A DNA stretch of 64,000 bases from Mesostigma viride (taxonomy: Eukaryota; Streptophyta; Mesostigmatophyceae; Mesostigmatales; Mesostigmataceae), in the NCBI GenBank assembly GCA_009746045.1, contig RPFO01000253.1, forward strand, positions 372,001-436,000. The letters run 5' to 3'. Position 1 is the first letter of the stretch, and the number at the start of each line of letters is the position of its first letter. The translations under genes and the position numbers were made by a program. The notes beneath the pieces were generated by a model. The model worked only from the letters and a program-made list of their open reading frames with translations. It did not search any database and was not told where the DNA came from. Shown here one piece after another: positions 51,948 to 63,536 of the stretch.

Positions 51948-54155
51948 TCAGCGGCCATGGCCTCGCCTGTCCCGCACCATCTGCTGCTGCTGGTACGCCC
52001 ACCGATAGACTCGCTCGCCGTGCTCCGTGGCCTGGGGGCCCCGAGTCCCTGGGAACCTCAGGAGATCCTCCTCGAAGGCCCACTGCTCCGGCTTGCCAGT
52101 GCCACGGCGTCCGGACAGGGACAAACGGTCCCACGCGTTGGGAGGCCACATGGAGAGGAAGGCGGCCATGTACTCCGGGAAGGTGAACAGAAGGGACTTG
52201 ACGTTCCTGTCCACTACCCCACAGCGGTAATCCGCCACATATGTTTCCCCCATACCCAGCATCACGGTGGCCACCTGTCCCAGATCGACCTCCGTTGCCG
52301 GCGGGCCCAAGCGATCATCCATGAAGTCGGGGGCGACGCCGTGCAGGAACGCCAAAGCGTTCGGAGCCAGCTTGGGGGGCTTCACCACACGGGGGAAACC
52401 CGCCACATGGTAATCCCAATGATCGCCCTCCGGGGCGTAACGCGTCACCCCATCCACACTGAACGGAAAGGGCTCACCAGGGGTGATCTGCCGAGGCACC
52501 CGGTGGGGGATGTGGGGATACAGGTCCACTCTCAGCAATTCCATGTACGCCCCTCGGTCCTTGTAACACCAGGGCCCTGGAGTAAACGCTAGCGCATGGC
52601 CCCCACACTCGTATGGAGCCCGCAGCTGGATGTCCGCGTCCCGATGCCAAGCCACCGATAAAATCTCCATGCGGGGGCGTCTGCCCCCGTAGGTGACAGT
52701 GCGACCGGGCAGCGGCCGGATGTAGTCCCCCATCGTCCATGGCACAACCGGCGCAAACCCCTGGTGACAGGGCGGCGGGCCCGGAATTGCTGGCGCGAGC
52801 GCCTGAACTTCTGGCACCTGACCGCGACCCGCAGGTTGAGCAATTTCTACCTCAGTATTCGACCGTGTTGACTGCACGGACGACGGGCCGGGGACAGCCG
52901 TACCACTGGCTTCTGGCGGAGCGACCTCTGGGGTCGATCGTTGGGTCTTCGCGGTAGATGGGTCCGCAACAGACTTGCCACGATTAGCCGATGGTGCGAC
53001 CTCTGGGGTCGAACGTTGGGCCTGTGCAGTAGACGTGTCCGCCACCGCCTTGCCACGACCAGCCGAGGGTACGACCTCTGGGGCCGTCTTTGGCGACCGC
53101 GACCCCGAGTGTGGTCGTTGGTGGGCCGTTGCCTGGTCCCAGGTCCGCCGAAAGGACCTTTCCTCCTCACGCGCCCCCGGGCGTACACCCACACCCTGGG
53201 AAGCCTCTCTGGAGCGGGACGCGTCCTGTGAGCTGCGGTCACCCGAGTTCTCACGGCGGCGGGGGTCGCGCGAGGCGTTGCCGGCTGAGGGGGCAGGTTC
53301 CCGGGGCGCCGGACGCGGCGGAAACAGGTCGTCGTCTTCACTCCCGTATTCCTCATCATCGGGGCCCTCCCCTCCGCGATCATCCGCCTCGTCCAATTCC
53401 ACGATACGGTCCAGCGCCTGCCGAAGGGAGTACTGGCCGTTGGTGGTGCAGAACGGGCCCCGTAAGGCCCCGTCTGGCGGCAAACCCCGGTAGGCCCACT
53501 GCAGGGTCTGACGTCGTGCCGGTGCGACGAGCAAGAACATGAGGCGTGGGTAGGCCATGAGGGCCGACACCGTAGTCACGCAACGGTCGCAGGCACAGCT
53601 GGGTGCGTGGTCCTCCCAAGCTGTCCCTACCGCCACATTCCCTCGAATCGCCGTCCGGGTCTCGACTTTGAACCCGCAATGCCTTTGCACGGATTTGCGG
53701 AACTTCTCGTGTCGATCGCGGGGCCACTCCAGAACCGAGGAGGCCAGGTAGTCTTGATCGGCCTTGCCGTGCCTGCGCCGTCGACGCGCCAAGAACACGC
53801 CCTCCTGGCCGTAGTCGGGCAGAAACGTCCGCGGATTAAAGGTCTCACGGTTGTTCTCGTTGGCGGTCGCGGCTATATCCGACCCCTGCTCCTTCATGTC
53901 TTCCGACCGTCGCCTCTTGCCAAAACTGGTCCAAGTTGGCACGAACCCTGCCGGCTCCTCTGGGGAGGCTGGGGGTGTGAACCGCACCAAGGGACTGCTG
54001 GAATCACTGCCTCTGGGGCTGCCTCTGGGGCTGGATCGAGTCTCCTCTGGGGAGCCCGTCTGTTGTACAAGGAATGACCACGAGCAGCGAGGCAACACCT
54101 GTGAGTACCGGTGTGTCATACCGACTAGTGTACTGTGTACCTGTGGTATGTACAT
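51948..54155 (-). CDS. Extra 735-aa ORF between pol and 3' LTR (Gypsy element 2)
   Basis: Function unknown. It starts 44 nt after the pol stop (ATG 54155) and ends 290 bp before the LTR, the position of env or additional ORFs in other Gypsy elements. No signal peptide or membrane segment is visible, so it is not an obvious envelope protein. Features: Ser/Pro-rich N-terminus, a basic patch LARRRRRHGK, a CACDRC motif near residue 190, and an acidic stretch DEADDRGGEGPDDEE. Three imperfect repeats of about 24 residues built on RSTPEVAPSA follow, then a better-ordered C-terminal third (WTMGDYIRPLPGR, LSMWPPNAWDRLSLSGRRGT). No homologue recognised; element 1 is truncated before this point. Confidence 0.6.
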   Translation of the reverse strand: MYIPQVHSTLVGMTHRYSQVLPRCSWSFLVQQTGSPEETRSSPRGSPRGSDSSSPLVRFTPPASPEEPAGFVPTWTSFGKRRRSEDMKEQGSDIAATANENNRETFNPRTFLPDYGQEGVFLARRRRRHGKADQDYLASSVLEWPRDRHEKFRKSVQRHCGFKVETRTAIRGNVAVGTAWEDHAPSCACDRCVTTVSALMAYPRLMFLLVAPARRQTLQWAYRGLPPDGALRGPFCTTNGQYSLRQALDRIVELDEADDRGGEGPDDEEYGSEDDDLFPPRPAPREPAPSAGNASRDPRRRENSGDRSSQDASRSREASQGVGVRPGAREEERSFRRTWDQATAHQRPHSGSRSPKTAPEVVPSAGRGKAVADTSTAQAQRSTPEVAPSANRGKSVADPSTAKTQRSTPEVAPPEASGTAVPGPSSVQSTRSNTEVEIAQPAGRGQVPEVQALAPAIPGPPPCHQGFAPVVPWTMGDYIRPLPGRTVTYGGRRPRMEILSVAWHRDADIQLRAPYECGGHALAFTPGPWCYKDRGAYMELLRVDLYPHIPHRVPRQITPGEPFPFSVDGVTRYAPEGDHWDYHVAGFPRVVKPPKLAPNALAFLHGVAPDFMDDRLGPPATEVDLGQVATVMLGMGETYVADYRCGVVDRNVKSLLFTFPEYMAAFLSMWPPNAWDRLSLSGRRGTGKPEQWAFEEDLLRFPGTRGPQATEHGERVYRWAYQQQQMVRDRRGHGR

Positions 54156-54206
54156 ACCTCTATGTGTATGTACATACCTCTAAGTGTATGTACATACCTC
54201 TATTGC
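54147..54206. repeat. 20-bp tandem repeat, 3 copies, over the pol stop/ORF3 start
   Basis: GTATGTACATACCTCTATGT with single-base variants. It contains the pol stop codon (54202-54200) and the first ATG of the extra ORF (54155). Each unit includes the palindrome GTATGTACATAC. Confidence 0.85.
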
Positions 54207-55189
54207 AACCTGTGGACCTTCTTGTACGCGTCTAGCAACCGCTTGCAGCCAGAGAGCTCCTTCTCCGTCCGCCAAGAGGCCTCTGCCCCATATCGAGAGA
54301 ACTTCCACCGGATCCGATATTGGCGTTGTCGACCACGCCCGAAATCGCGATGGGCGACAATCTCCTCGACCTCGTCCTCCTGTTCCCCTGTCTCCGGATC
54401 GTATTCCACAGGAGCCGGGGGATTGAGTCTACCCTGGATCGAGTTCTGGTGGTACAGCTTGAGCTGGTCGCGGTGGAAGGTTGTTGCGGTGCCCCATGAG
54501 ATGGGCACGTCCACCTTGAACATGACATCATCCCATTTCTCCAGCACTTGGTGGGGCCCCAGGTACATGGGCCGGAGCTTCGTTTTGAGCTCCCCTTCCA
54601 CCTTCTGGGAGAATCGACCGAGCTGGGGTCCCTCTACCAGGACCCAGTCCCCGACCTCGATGTCCGGTGCTCTAGAGTCCCGCTTGCCTTCCACGCGAGC
54701 CATGTTGCGCTCGGCCGCGGCCCGGTACCCTTTAACCGCACTGTTGTGAGCTTGGCGCATCTTTTCCAGCAGGCTGCTCACGCCCGCCAGAGTAGTGCGC
54801 AGCACCTCCGGTTCCGCCAGTGCCGGACTCGTCAGCAAGTCGGTCGGCGTCAGCGGATGCCTTCCCGTGTTGAGAAAGAACGGGGTTAGGCCATGGGCTG
54901 CCTGTGGTGCGTTGTTCAGGGAGAACTCCACCAAGCACAGCAACTCCTCCCAGTTGCTGCCCACCTCGTCGGTGTAATGGCGCATGGTTTCCTGTACCGT
55001 GCGGTTGAGTCGCTCCACCAGATGGGAGGACGAGCTGTGATAAGCCGTCCCTAGCGACACCTTGGTTCCCAGGCAGTCGAAGAACTCCTGCCAGAACCGG
55101 GCGGTGAAGAGCGTGTCCCGGTCCGAGATGAACTGGCGGCTGAGCCCGTGGAACCGGAAGACGTGGTTGAGGTACAGTTTGGCACACCC
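54200..55189 (-). CDS. Gypsy element 2 integrase C-terminal half and chromodomain
   Basis: Second part of pol, separated from 57862-61103 by the nested LTR element. Contains the integrase core motifs FISDRDTLF (D) and HLVERLNR (E, spacing consistent with D-D-35-E), the GPY/F-like block LRPMYLGPHQVLEKW, and a terminal chromodomain EVEEIVAHRDFG ... RQYRIRWKF ... SWRTEKEL. The chromodomain assigns it to the chromovirus branch, which is thought to target integration to particular chromatin. The reading frame begins inside foreign sequence at 55219; native codons start at 55189. Confidence 0.9.
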   Translation of the reverse strand, partial: GCAKLYLNHVFRFHGLSRQFISDRDTLFTARFWQEFFDCLGTKVSLGTAYHSSSSHLVERLNRTVQETMRHYTDEVGSNWEELLCLVEFSLNNAPQAAHGLTPFFLNTGRHPLTPTDLLTSPALAEPEVLRTTLAGVSSLLEKMRQAHNSAVKGYRAAAERNMARVEGKRDSRAPDIEVGDWVLVEGPQLGRFSQKVEGELKTKLRPMYLGPHQVLEKWDDVMFKVDVPISWGTATTFHRDQLKLYHQNSIQGRLNPPAPVEYDPETGEQEDEVEEIVAHRDFGRGRQRQYRIRWKFSRYGAEASWRTEKELSGCKRLLDAYKKVHRLQ

Positions 55190-55701
55190 TGTCAAGAATC
55201 CTGTCTTGAATATGCCCATTATGCTGACCGTGCAGAAATCTATAATACGGGCAACTGTATTCGAGCCCTAATTAACAAATAGATATGCTCGGATAGTAGT
55301 ACCTAAGTGGGATTTGTCCTACGTGAACGGACACTATGACTATGTGCCAAGTTGTACAATGGCACTAGGACCATTGGTCACTATCTTCACCAGATTATAG
55401 TATTGTGTCATGTGCATGTCATACCATGCCGTACCGAGTCATGCATGCGCATGCACCATGTTCCAACATACCAGCTGTCGTTATCGACCCATTGTCGGCC
55501 CATGCGCATACCAGGGCCGCCGCCACCACTCACCTACCATAATTACCAATGTTCACGCTACCTTGAGGTAGCCATGGAAAGCCACACCAAATGGACGTAA
55601 TAAATAATTTTCCTGGCTCCTGACGCTTAAGTCGGCAATGATTCACCACCTACGAATTATTAATTTAAGTCCCCATAATAATAACCCCATGCCTTTTAAC
55701 A
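55190..55701 (+). repeat. 5' LTR of the nested non-autonomous element
   Basis: 512 bp, TG...CA termini. The small frame of 82 codons inside it is repeated exactly in the 3' LTR and is not evidence of a gene. Confidence 0.93.
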
Positions 55702-57349
55702 TGGCATCGGAGGTCCGGGGCAAGATCTTTCAACGGAATTAACCAACCTCTAAGCGGCAGCTCACATTTTATTGAGCGCCTTGATCATAGTTTATATTTT
55801 CATATACGGAGCAGCTTGGTCGAATTCTTGTACTTGATACGACCATGATTATGGCGCAGATGCTACCGTGAAATTCAAGGCTTTCAATCGACTTACTTCA
55901 ATGTGTGGTAACACCAAATATTCGGGGTGACACCTACCGTCGCTAAAATCCGTCAAGAATTTCCCAAGCTCCGGTGCGCAGGCCAGATCTACGCTTTTAT
56001 ACTTATATATGCCTGAAACTGATCAAACGCCAACATTTCGGTGATGGGGACGTCGGCACTGAAGCCTGGCACTCAAAAGGTGCCGGCTCTGGTTCCAGGC
56101 AGCGCCAGTGATTTTTTACCTGGCAGCACATTTTTTGGCCGAGTGCAGTGCGTTCAATCGGCGCGGGGTCACTGACGGGCTCCCACTGAGCCGCGCGAGC
56201 TGTGAGCATCGACGAGAAATCGGCGGAGCTGTTTACCTCAAGAATTTTTCATGAGAACCGGTCTTTCTTTTGTACCGGCACCATTTCGCGTGGCATCAAC
56301 ATTCTTTTGGGCGCATTCTTTTAAACCGGAATTCTTTTTAAACGGTCATCACTTCAAGAGCCCAGAGCCTGCCATGCTCCAAGTTTCCAAGAAAAAGGGG
56401 AACATTCCCTGGGTCCTGCTCTCAAGGCCAGCCTGCTGACACAGCTGCACACCACACTAAGGAGGGTGCTCACTAACCCCCACGTTGTTTTCAGCACTAG
56501 TTGCAGTTTTATAATTCAGTCACATTTAACTAGTTGCAGGCACCACTAGCAGCAGTAACAGCTAGTTGCATTATCACGTGCCAGCACTAGACACCCACTA
56601 GCAACCAGTTGCCCCATAATGTAAGCAGCAGTAACAGCACAGTCCCATCAGCACCATCACACTGGCATCAACAAGCACAGCAGGCAACACCAGCAGGAAC
56701 AGAGTACACTGCATAGTCCATGCAGGCAGCTACCCACACTTGCCTAGCCAGCAAGGAGAAGTAGTAGCACCCAGCAGCACATGCATGACTCTCCACCACA
56801 GGCGTAGAGTAGATAGTAGCTGCAGTCAGCTGCACGCACTTGTCTAGCTAGCAAGTAGCAGTCCAGCAACCAGCTCTACATCCTCACGTCACAGTTCACC
56901 TTGTAGTAGTTGCAGTAAGTTGCATCAAAACCTGTTGGCAAACAAGTCAAAGTAGCACTACCAGCACCACACAAGAAACTGTACCCACACACAGCATAGA
57001 TCGTGTGTGCACACACAACAGCTGACGTCACCGGTTTACCAGCCGCTACCAGTTCCCAACGTTTCGAGCTGCAACCCTGGCATCAACCAGTACCGGCTAC
57101 AGTCTGCATCCAGCCTCAACACTGAGCAACCAGTCTTTCCAGTTTAAGAGCCTGTTTCCAGTTTGGCTCCACCCTCGTGTGGCGCACTCCATGTGACAAT
57201 ATGGGGCTACACAACCTTGCCCTCATTTTTCTTGCTGTTTTATATCAAGACCAGGGTGTCGTGTAAGGAGGGAATCCACTTAGGTACCCGACTACCCTCG
57301 CCCAGGATCTAGCATTTGTATTTATAGACAGCATCATGTGCAAGGAGGG
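55702..57349 (+). other. Interior of the nested LTR element, non-coding
   Basis: Begins with a tRNA-primer-site-like TGGCATCGGAGGTCCGGG. 56500-57000 is rich in TAGTTGCAG and CAGCA repeats. The longest frames are under 70 codons with no motif. Confidence 0.8.
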
Positions 57350-57861
57350 TGTCAAGAATCCTGTCTTGAATATGCCCATTATGCTGACCGTGCAGAAATC
57401 TATAATACGGGCAACTGTATTCGAGCCCTAATTAACAAATAGATATGCTCGGATAGTAGTACCTAAGTGGGATTTGTCCTACGTGAACGGACACTATGAC
57501 TATGTGCCAAGTTGTACAATGGCACTAGGACCATTGGTCACTATCTTCACCAGATTATAGTATTGTGTCATGTGCATGTCATACCATGCCGTACCGAGTC
57601 ATGCATGCGCATGCACCATGTTCCAACATACCAGCTGTCGTTATCGACCCATTGTCGGCCCATGCGCATACCAGGGCCGCCGCCACCACTCACCTACCAT
57701 AATTACCAATGTTCACGCTACCTTGAGGTAGCCATGGAAAGCCACACCAAATGGACGTAATAAATAATTTTCCTGGCTCCTGACGCTTAAGTCGGCAATG
57801 ATTCACCACCTACGAATTATTAATTTAAGTCCCCATAATAATAACCCCATGCCCTTTAACA
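57350..57861 (+). repeat. 3' LTR of the nested non-autonomous element
   Basis: Direct copy of 55190-55701 with one base difference seen; preceded by AAGGAGGG. Confidence 0.93.
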
Positions 57862-60800
57862 CACCCCTCGGCCGTGAGGTCAGCCGGACAGGGGGCCAGG
57901 TGACACATGCGCGTGAGTCGGTCCACGAACACCAAGATCTTGCTGTTGCCGTTCTTGGTCTTCTTAAAGGGGCCGACGAAATCCATCTGGATCGAGTCCC
58001 AGGGACCCAGGGGATCAGGTAGCGTCTTTGGGACAGCCTGAGTACCCGTGTTCTGGGACTTGGCTATCTGGCACGACGGGCATTCGCGTATATAGGCCGC
58101 AATGTAGTCCTTCATGCCAGGCCAGTAGAAGTGACGACGTGCCCTTGGTAGCAGCCGCCCAATGCCCTGATGACCGCCGACTAGGGAGTCGTGGAGCTCG
58201 TGGAGCAAGGCTGCTCGACAGAGCTCGGGTATGTAGAGGCGCCACGTGTCCGGGCGCACCATGACGTATAGGCGACCCCCTTGGAACTTGCACGGGAGCC
58301 TGCCCATCATCTTGGGGTGTGACTTGATCACCTCCAAGGCGGCCGGCTCGGTAACCGTGAAGCGGCTGATCAGCATCTCCAGGGGGGAAGTGACCGTATA
58401 CGCATCGGCCTCGTCCTCCTCCTCCGGTTGGTCCAGCGCCGAGTGTAGGTACTCAGACACGACCACCGGGGATCCAAGAGGTTCCAGATGAAAAAGAGCC
58501 TGAGCCACAGCGCCAAGGGGAACCCGTGTGTGGGACCCCTCCCCTTCCCCGGGGGACCGCGCGTCCACGCGCTGGTCGTCGTCGCCATCGGGGGGCGACA
58601 AGGCATCCGGAGTGGTATGACTCATGTGAAACAGGTGGCGAGCCCGCGGCGACCGTGGGAGGTCATCGTAGAGCGGGGCGCCAGGCGCCTCCTCACAGGT
58701 GGTATGGAGCACCCCCATGTCCTCATAGAACCAGTAGTCAGCACGACGGGAGAGGGCGTCGGGCACCACGTTGTCCGCACCCTTCACATACTGGATCTTA
58801 AAAGGGGCAAACTGGGAAAGGTACTCCATCCACCTGGCCTGACGGGGCGTCAGATTTGGCTGCGTCAAGAGGTGGGTCAGGGGCCTATGGTCCGTGTGAA
58901 TAATCAAACGGGCGGGGTCGAGGTCCCCTGTCTCGCTGACTGCAACATCAAACTGCGCGCCCAACAGGTGGTGGCGCCATGTGTGGCAACAGTAGACCAC
59001 AGCCAACAGCTCTTGCTGGTGGACCGGATAGTTCCGCTCGGCGGGGATCATTGTGCGGGAGATGTACTCAACCGGTTGCAAGCCCTTGCCTTGGTCCTGC
59101 AAGAGGACCCCGCCGATAGCCACCTTGCTCGCATCCGTCGCAACCACAAAAGGAAGGGACGGGTCTGGGAGCACGAGCACGGGTGCCGCGGTCAAACTGG
59201 CCTTGAGGGCCTCAAAGGCCTGCTGGCACTGTGCCGACCAGACGAAGGATACGCCCTTCTTGAGGAGAGCGTTGATGGGCGACGCGATCGTGGCAAACCG
59301 GGGGATGAAGCGTCGATAGTATGACGCAATCCCCAGGAAGCTACGCACGCCCTTCACGTCGGTCGGAGCTGGCCACTGTTGGACAGAGGCGATCTTCTCC
59401 GGGTCCGTGGCCACGCCTGCCGCTGAAAGCGTGTGGCCCAGGAACGGGACGCTGCGCCCCGCCCGGACCTTAGCCCTGCGGGCCGAGAGATGCTCGTCCT
59501 CCATAATGCGCAGGACCATATCGACGTCCTCCAGGTGCTCCTCGAAGGTCTTGGAGTACACCAGGATGTCATCCAGATAGGCCAAAGCGCAAGTGCGTTT
59601 CCAGGACCAGGGCGGCTTGTCCCCCTTGCGAGGGTCGCGCAGGTCACTGGATACCTGTGGCAGGTGTGCAGTCCCCATGACGGGCCGCAAGATGTCGTTC
59701 ATGAGCATCTGGAAGCTGGCTGGTGAGTTGCAAAGCCCCATCGCCGCCACACGGAACTGGTAGTGTCCGTATGGCGTATTGAAGGCCGTCTTGTGACAGT
59801 CCTCTTCAGCGATGCGGAGCTGCCAAAACCCATCGGCGCAGTCGATCACCGTGAAGCAGGTGGCGCCCTGTACTCGATTGAAGATGTCATCAATGCGCGG
59901 GAGCGGGTACTTGGACTTGACAGTGATCGCGTTGAGCTTCCTGTAGTCGGTGACGAGCCGCCACTTGCCCCCAGGCTTGGGCACTAGGAGTACCCCAGCG
60001 GAGAAAGGGCTGTTACTGGGCTCAATCAGACCACGCTCAAGGAGGGCCATCAGGATCTTCTTGAGCTCCATCAGCTCGACTGGCCCCATCCGGTACATCG
60101 GGGACGTGGTGGGCCCGAAGCCTTCCTTGAGGCGGATATGGTGCAGCACAGAACGGGGCGGGGGAAACTGCGGTGTAGACTCGTCGAACAGCTTCTCCCG
60201 CTTGGCCAGGATGGCGTTGTAGCGCGCGATCTCGTCGTCAGTGAAGTCGGTGCCGATCTCCAGCAGCTCCTCAAGCAGGGGCACAGAGTCAAGGCGGTAC
60301 ATGTAGTACTCCTTGCCCTTCTGCAGGTTGCGCGCGAGCGTCTTGCTGCTCATCAGCATCTGAGAAGCATGGCGTCGTGGCTTCTCGGGCCCCGCGTCGT
60401 GCTGAACGTTGTGCACCTCGGTGCCGTGCGCCAGATACTCGTGCCGTGGGCACCAGAAGGAGCCATCAGGGAACCAAACCACCCGTCGCTTGACACTGAT
60501 CGTCACGTCCTGGGCGTCCTGCCAATCAACGCCCAGGATGATGTCAGCTGCGCCCAGCGGCGCCACTGTGGCTGTTACCTCCACTGGTATGCCCTGGACA
60601 ACCGCCTTGAGGTCCACGAGGCCAGGGGACGGGTGCTTGTTACCATCGGCATACCGGACGTTGATGGGCGTCGGGTGCGGTCGAATCGTGTAGCCAGCGC
60701 GTCGCACCAGGGCCTCATGGATAAAAGATGTGGTCGCCCCCGTATCCACCATAAACTTAACATCCAGGATCGTCTTCTCCTTCAGAAACGGGTCAAGTGT

Positions 60801-61103
60801 GGTGGTAGGGAGGGCCAGTCCGCCGCTGAAAACTAGCAGTGTTCTGGTGCTTGGTGAGGCAGCGGACGGGGGGGCCTCTGGGGCCTGCCCGCCAGATCTA
60901 TCTACATGATTGGCTGAAACGTGGTCGACCTCGGTCGCCGACACGTCTGCATATGAAGAGAGCGGGGAGACCTCTGGGGCCTGCCCGCCAGTCCTATCTA
61001 CGTTATTGACTGACGCTATCTCCGCGCCCACATCTGGTGCAGGCGTCTGTGCTACCTGGTTGACTAACTCTACTCCTACTTCTACCCCTGTGGGAAGGGG
61101 CAC
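57862..61103 (-). CDS. Gypsy element 2 Pol: protease, RT, RNase H, integrase N-terminal half
   Basis: Starts in the -1 frame at the gag stop (GTG at 61103; no ATG), so it is probably made by frameshifting. Protease FMVDTGATTSF (DTGA near residue 120) and IILGVDW. RT LVPKPGGKWRLVTDYRKLN, SKYPLPRIDD and AYLDDILVYS (about 505). RNase H VATDASKVAIGGVLLQ (about 655) and IIHTDHRPLTHLL (about 735). GADNVVPDALSRR. Integrase HHCC module GGHQGIGRL ... CPSCQ (about 970-1015) and the first catalytic Asp in MDFVGPF (about 1043). Broken after LTAEG by the LTR element; the remainder is at 54200-55189. Replicates the element and integrates the cDNA (family knowledge). Confidence 0.93.
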
Positions 61104-62970
61104 TATGCGCGAGGATCGCGGGGCCGGGAGGCCGCCTCGTCCGACCTTCCGGTCCCCCCTTCCCCCTCATCCGAGTCGTCGTCGTCGCCGGGGTTGAGCG
61201 CCTCATACTCGTCACCTCCAGCCTCGGACGCCTGTTGCTGCGCCAGGATCTCATTGAGCTCGCGCACTGTCCGAGAGAACGACGCTGGGAAGCGGGGTGT
61301 CTGGAACTGGTTGGGCTGCGTGCGCGCGTCGCGCAGCTTGGCAGCCCGCGCGCCTGCGTTGCGCGGGCGAGCATCCCGCGCTGCCGGCGCTGGGCGCCTC
61401 TCAAAGGCGGGACCAGAAAACGTGGGGGCCTCCTTGGTGGCCTCCGTCGCCGTGCTGGTGCGCGCCTTGAGGCGCGGACAATCCTTCTTGAGGTGCCCGA
61501 CCTCGTGACACATGAAACAGCGGGCCTTGGACGCATCGATGGCGTGCAGTTGGGCAGCCGGCTGCTCGTCGTCATTGGACTCCTCCCCCTCCGACGGGGC
61601 GGGTTCCACCTCAGTGAAGTGGACACGGCGTGTCATCGTGGATGAGGCGAACCGGCGGGTGCTGGTGTAGCGCGGCTGCTTGACGACGTCGGCCACCTGT
61701 AGAAGGTACTGCTGGACAGCGTGGATGTCAAGCTTGTCCCAGGGAACCTCGGCATAGTGCTTCTTAACCTCAGCGAGGAGGTCAGGATGGATGGCCTCCA
61801 AAAACCGAATCTTGTACTCGGTCCACGTCAGGTCCCCGGTCAGCCGCGCCGCAAAGGAGTCAAAGGTGGTGAGGAACTCCGCCAAGTCAGTGTTGCCTTG
61901 ACGTAGGCGGCCGAACTCAAACCGCTCGGTCAGTCGATAGCCGGGAGGGATGAGCTTGCGCCGGATGCGCTCGTGCAGTTCCTCGACCGTCTGCGGGTAT
62001 GACTGGGCCGCCACACTCTCAACGTTAAGCATCCCGACCACTGATGGGTCCATACACTTCACCACCACGTAGGGGATCAAAACCTTGGTGGCCAGCTGCC
62101 ACTCATGGTGTTCACACCAGACGGTGTACAACTGTTGCCACATACGGGCCCACTCGTCGATCTCACGGGGAGTCATGCCCGCATGGAGCTTGGGCACCGC
62201 CTTAAAATCTGGCATAGGCGGGGCCTTGACAGGGTCAGGACGCAAGGGGCCGCCCTTGCTGCAGTACGCGGGGCTGGAAAAGGTGAGGGGCTCGTGCCGA
62301 CGCGCCCGCATCTCCTGTTGAGAGCCCCGTCCTGCAGGCTGGTCATGCCCACGTAGGGACACAAAGGTGTCCTCCTCACGCTCGGGATCGAGGTCGCCGG
62401 ATTCTCGGCGGGGCGCGTAGTCAGCGGACACCCACTGTGACGCAAAGGGGGCTGACTCACGCCGAACGCGAACGGACGTGGGATGCTCATAACCGGGGTC
62501 GTCCAGGGGCAGCCGACTGAAATTGGCGTTGGTGGGCGCGCTCCTTGTGGGGAGGGAGGTGGGTACCGTGGGGAAGGGGCCCGGGGGATCGTAGTCCGCG
62601 TCCTCAGGATCGGTCTGCACGTGCGCCGACCCTAACGCCCGTGGCGGGGGTCGCGACCAGCTCTCGTTCGCTCCAAAGGAGACCCGACGGGGATCCCTTC
62701 CATGACCCAGCCCCGACCCGCCGCGGCCACGCCCTGCCCAAGGGTGAGTCAGGCGCGGGCGGCCTACCCCCAATTGGGAGGATTGCACGAACTCAGCCGG
62801 AGGGGCAAACGGCGAACTAGCTACCGGGCTAGCCGCGACCTCTATCTCCTCATCAGCCTCCTGCACGACTTCCACATAGGGTGGTCGCTGCGTAGGAGGT
62901 ACCCTGTCCCAGTTACCCATATGCTGGGTCAATACCGGTCGCGATTGCTGCTGCGTCTGCTGTTGCTGTC

Positions 62971-63001
<31 letters not shown>

Positions 63002-63343
63002 CATCTGTCGCGACGGCGGAGACTGCTGAGACTGAGGCTGTCGCTGCGGCGACTGCTGAGACAATTGTTGTCGCTGCGGCGACTGCTGTTGCTGATCAAA
63101 CCCTAAGGCAGCTTGTTCTAGCTGCGACTCCAGGGTCGCCTGCCGTTCTGCGGTATCCCTAGCGGCTGCATCGGATCTCCGGGAGCCTCTGGAGCTCCTA
63201 CTGGACTTGCTAGATCTTCTGGAACCGTGACTGGACGTGCTGGATACTTCCTGCCCTGCTCTATTGTCCTCTGGGGACGATCTAATGTTCTGGCCCTCTG
63301 GGGGCGACGTGTTACCACCACCTTGCTTTTTCTTCTTGGGCAT
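61103..63343 (-). CDS. Gag of Gypsy element 2
   Basis: 746 residues from ATG 63343. The N-terminus is Ser/Arg-rich, then a Gln-rich zone (CAG/CTG repeats near 62950-63010) that may be length-variable. The capsid core at about 380-560 has WARMWQQLYTVWCEHHEWQL, FEFGRLRQGNTDLAEFLTTF and FLEAIHPDLLAEVKK. The zinc knuckle CFMCHEVGHLKKDC lies near 617, and an acidic C-terminus (NPGDDDDSDEGEGG) follows. Homologous in layout to 44023-45768 but more than 150 residues longer. Confidence 0.88.
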
Positions 63344-63536
63344 TCTGGGCCCTCGTACCGTACCAGCACCTTACACAGTACCTTACACAGTACCTCCCCA
63401 AACACAGGCAGGCAAGAGAGAAAAGAGCAGAAGCCACAACTAATGCTTCTAATAGTACTAATATTATCGACTAACTATGGTATCTAAGCTAATAGCAGGC
63501 TCACTCTATACTAGTATCTAGAAGCGGTAGTAATGC

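Larger units (their letters stand above)
55190..57861 (+). mobile_element. Non-autonomous LTR retrotransposon inserted in Gypsy integrase
   Basis: Two 512-bp direct LTRs (55190-55701 and 57350-57861) start TGTCAAG and end TTTAACA. By eye they differ at one base (55694 T, 57854 C). The 5-bp target duplication CACCC sits at 55185-55189 and 57862-57866. The 1648-bp interior has a primer-site candidate starting TGGCATCGGAGG at 55702 and a purine tract AAGGAGGG before 57350, but no gag or pol coding capacity, so it depends on another element (LARD/TRIM-like). Confidence 0.93.

Noticed and set aside
55352-55600. 82-aa ORF repeated exactly at 57512-57760
   Set aside because: It is inside the two identical LTRs; identity reflects the young insertion, not coding constraint.
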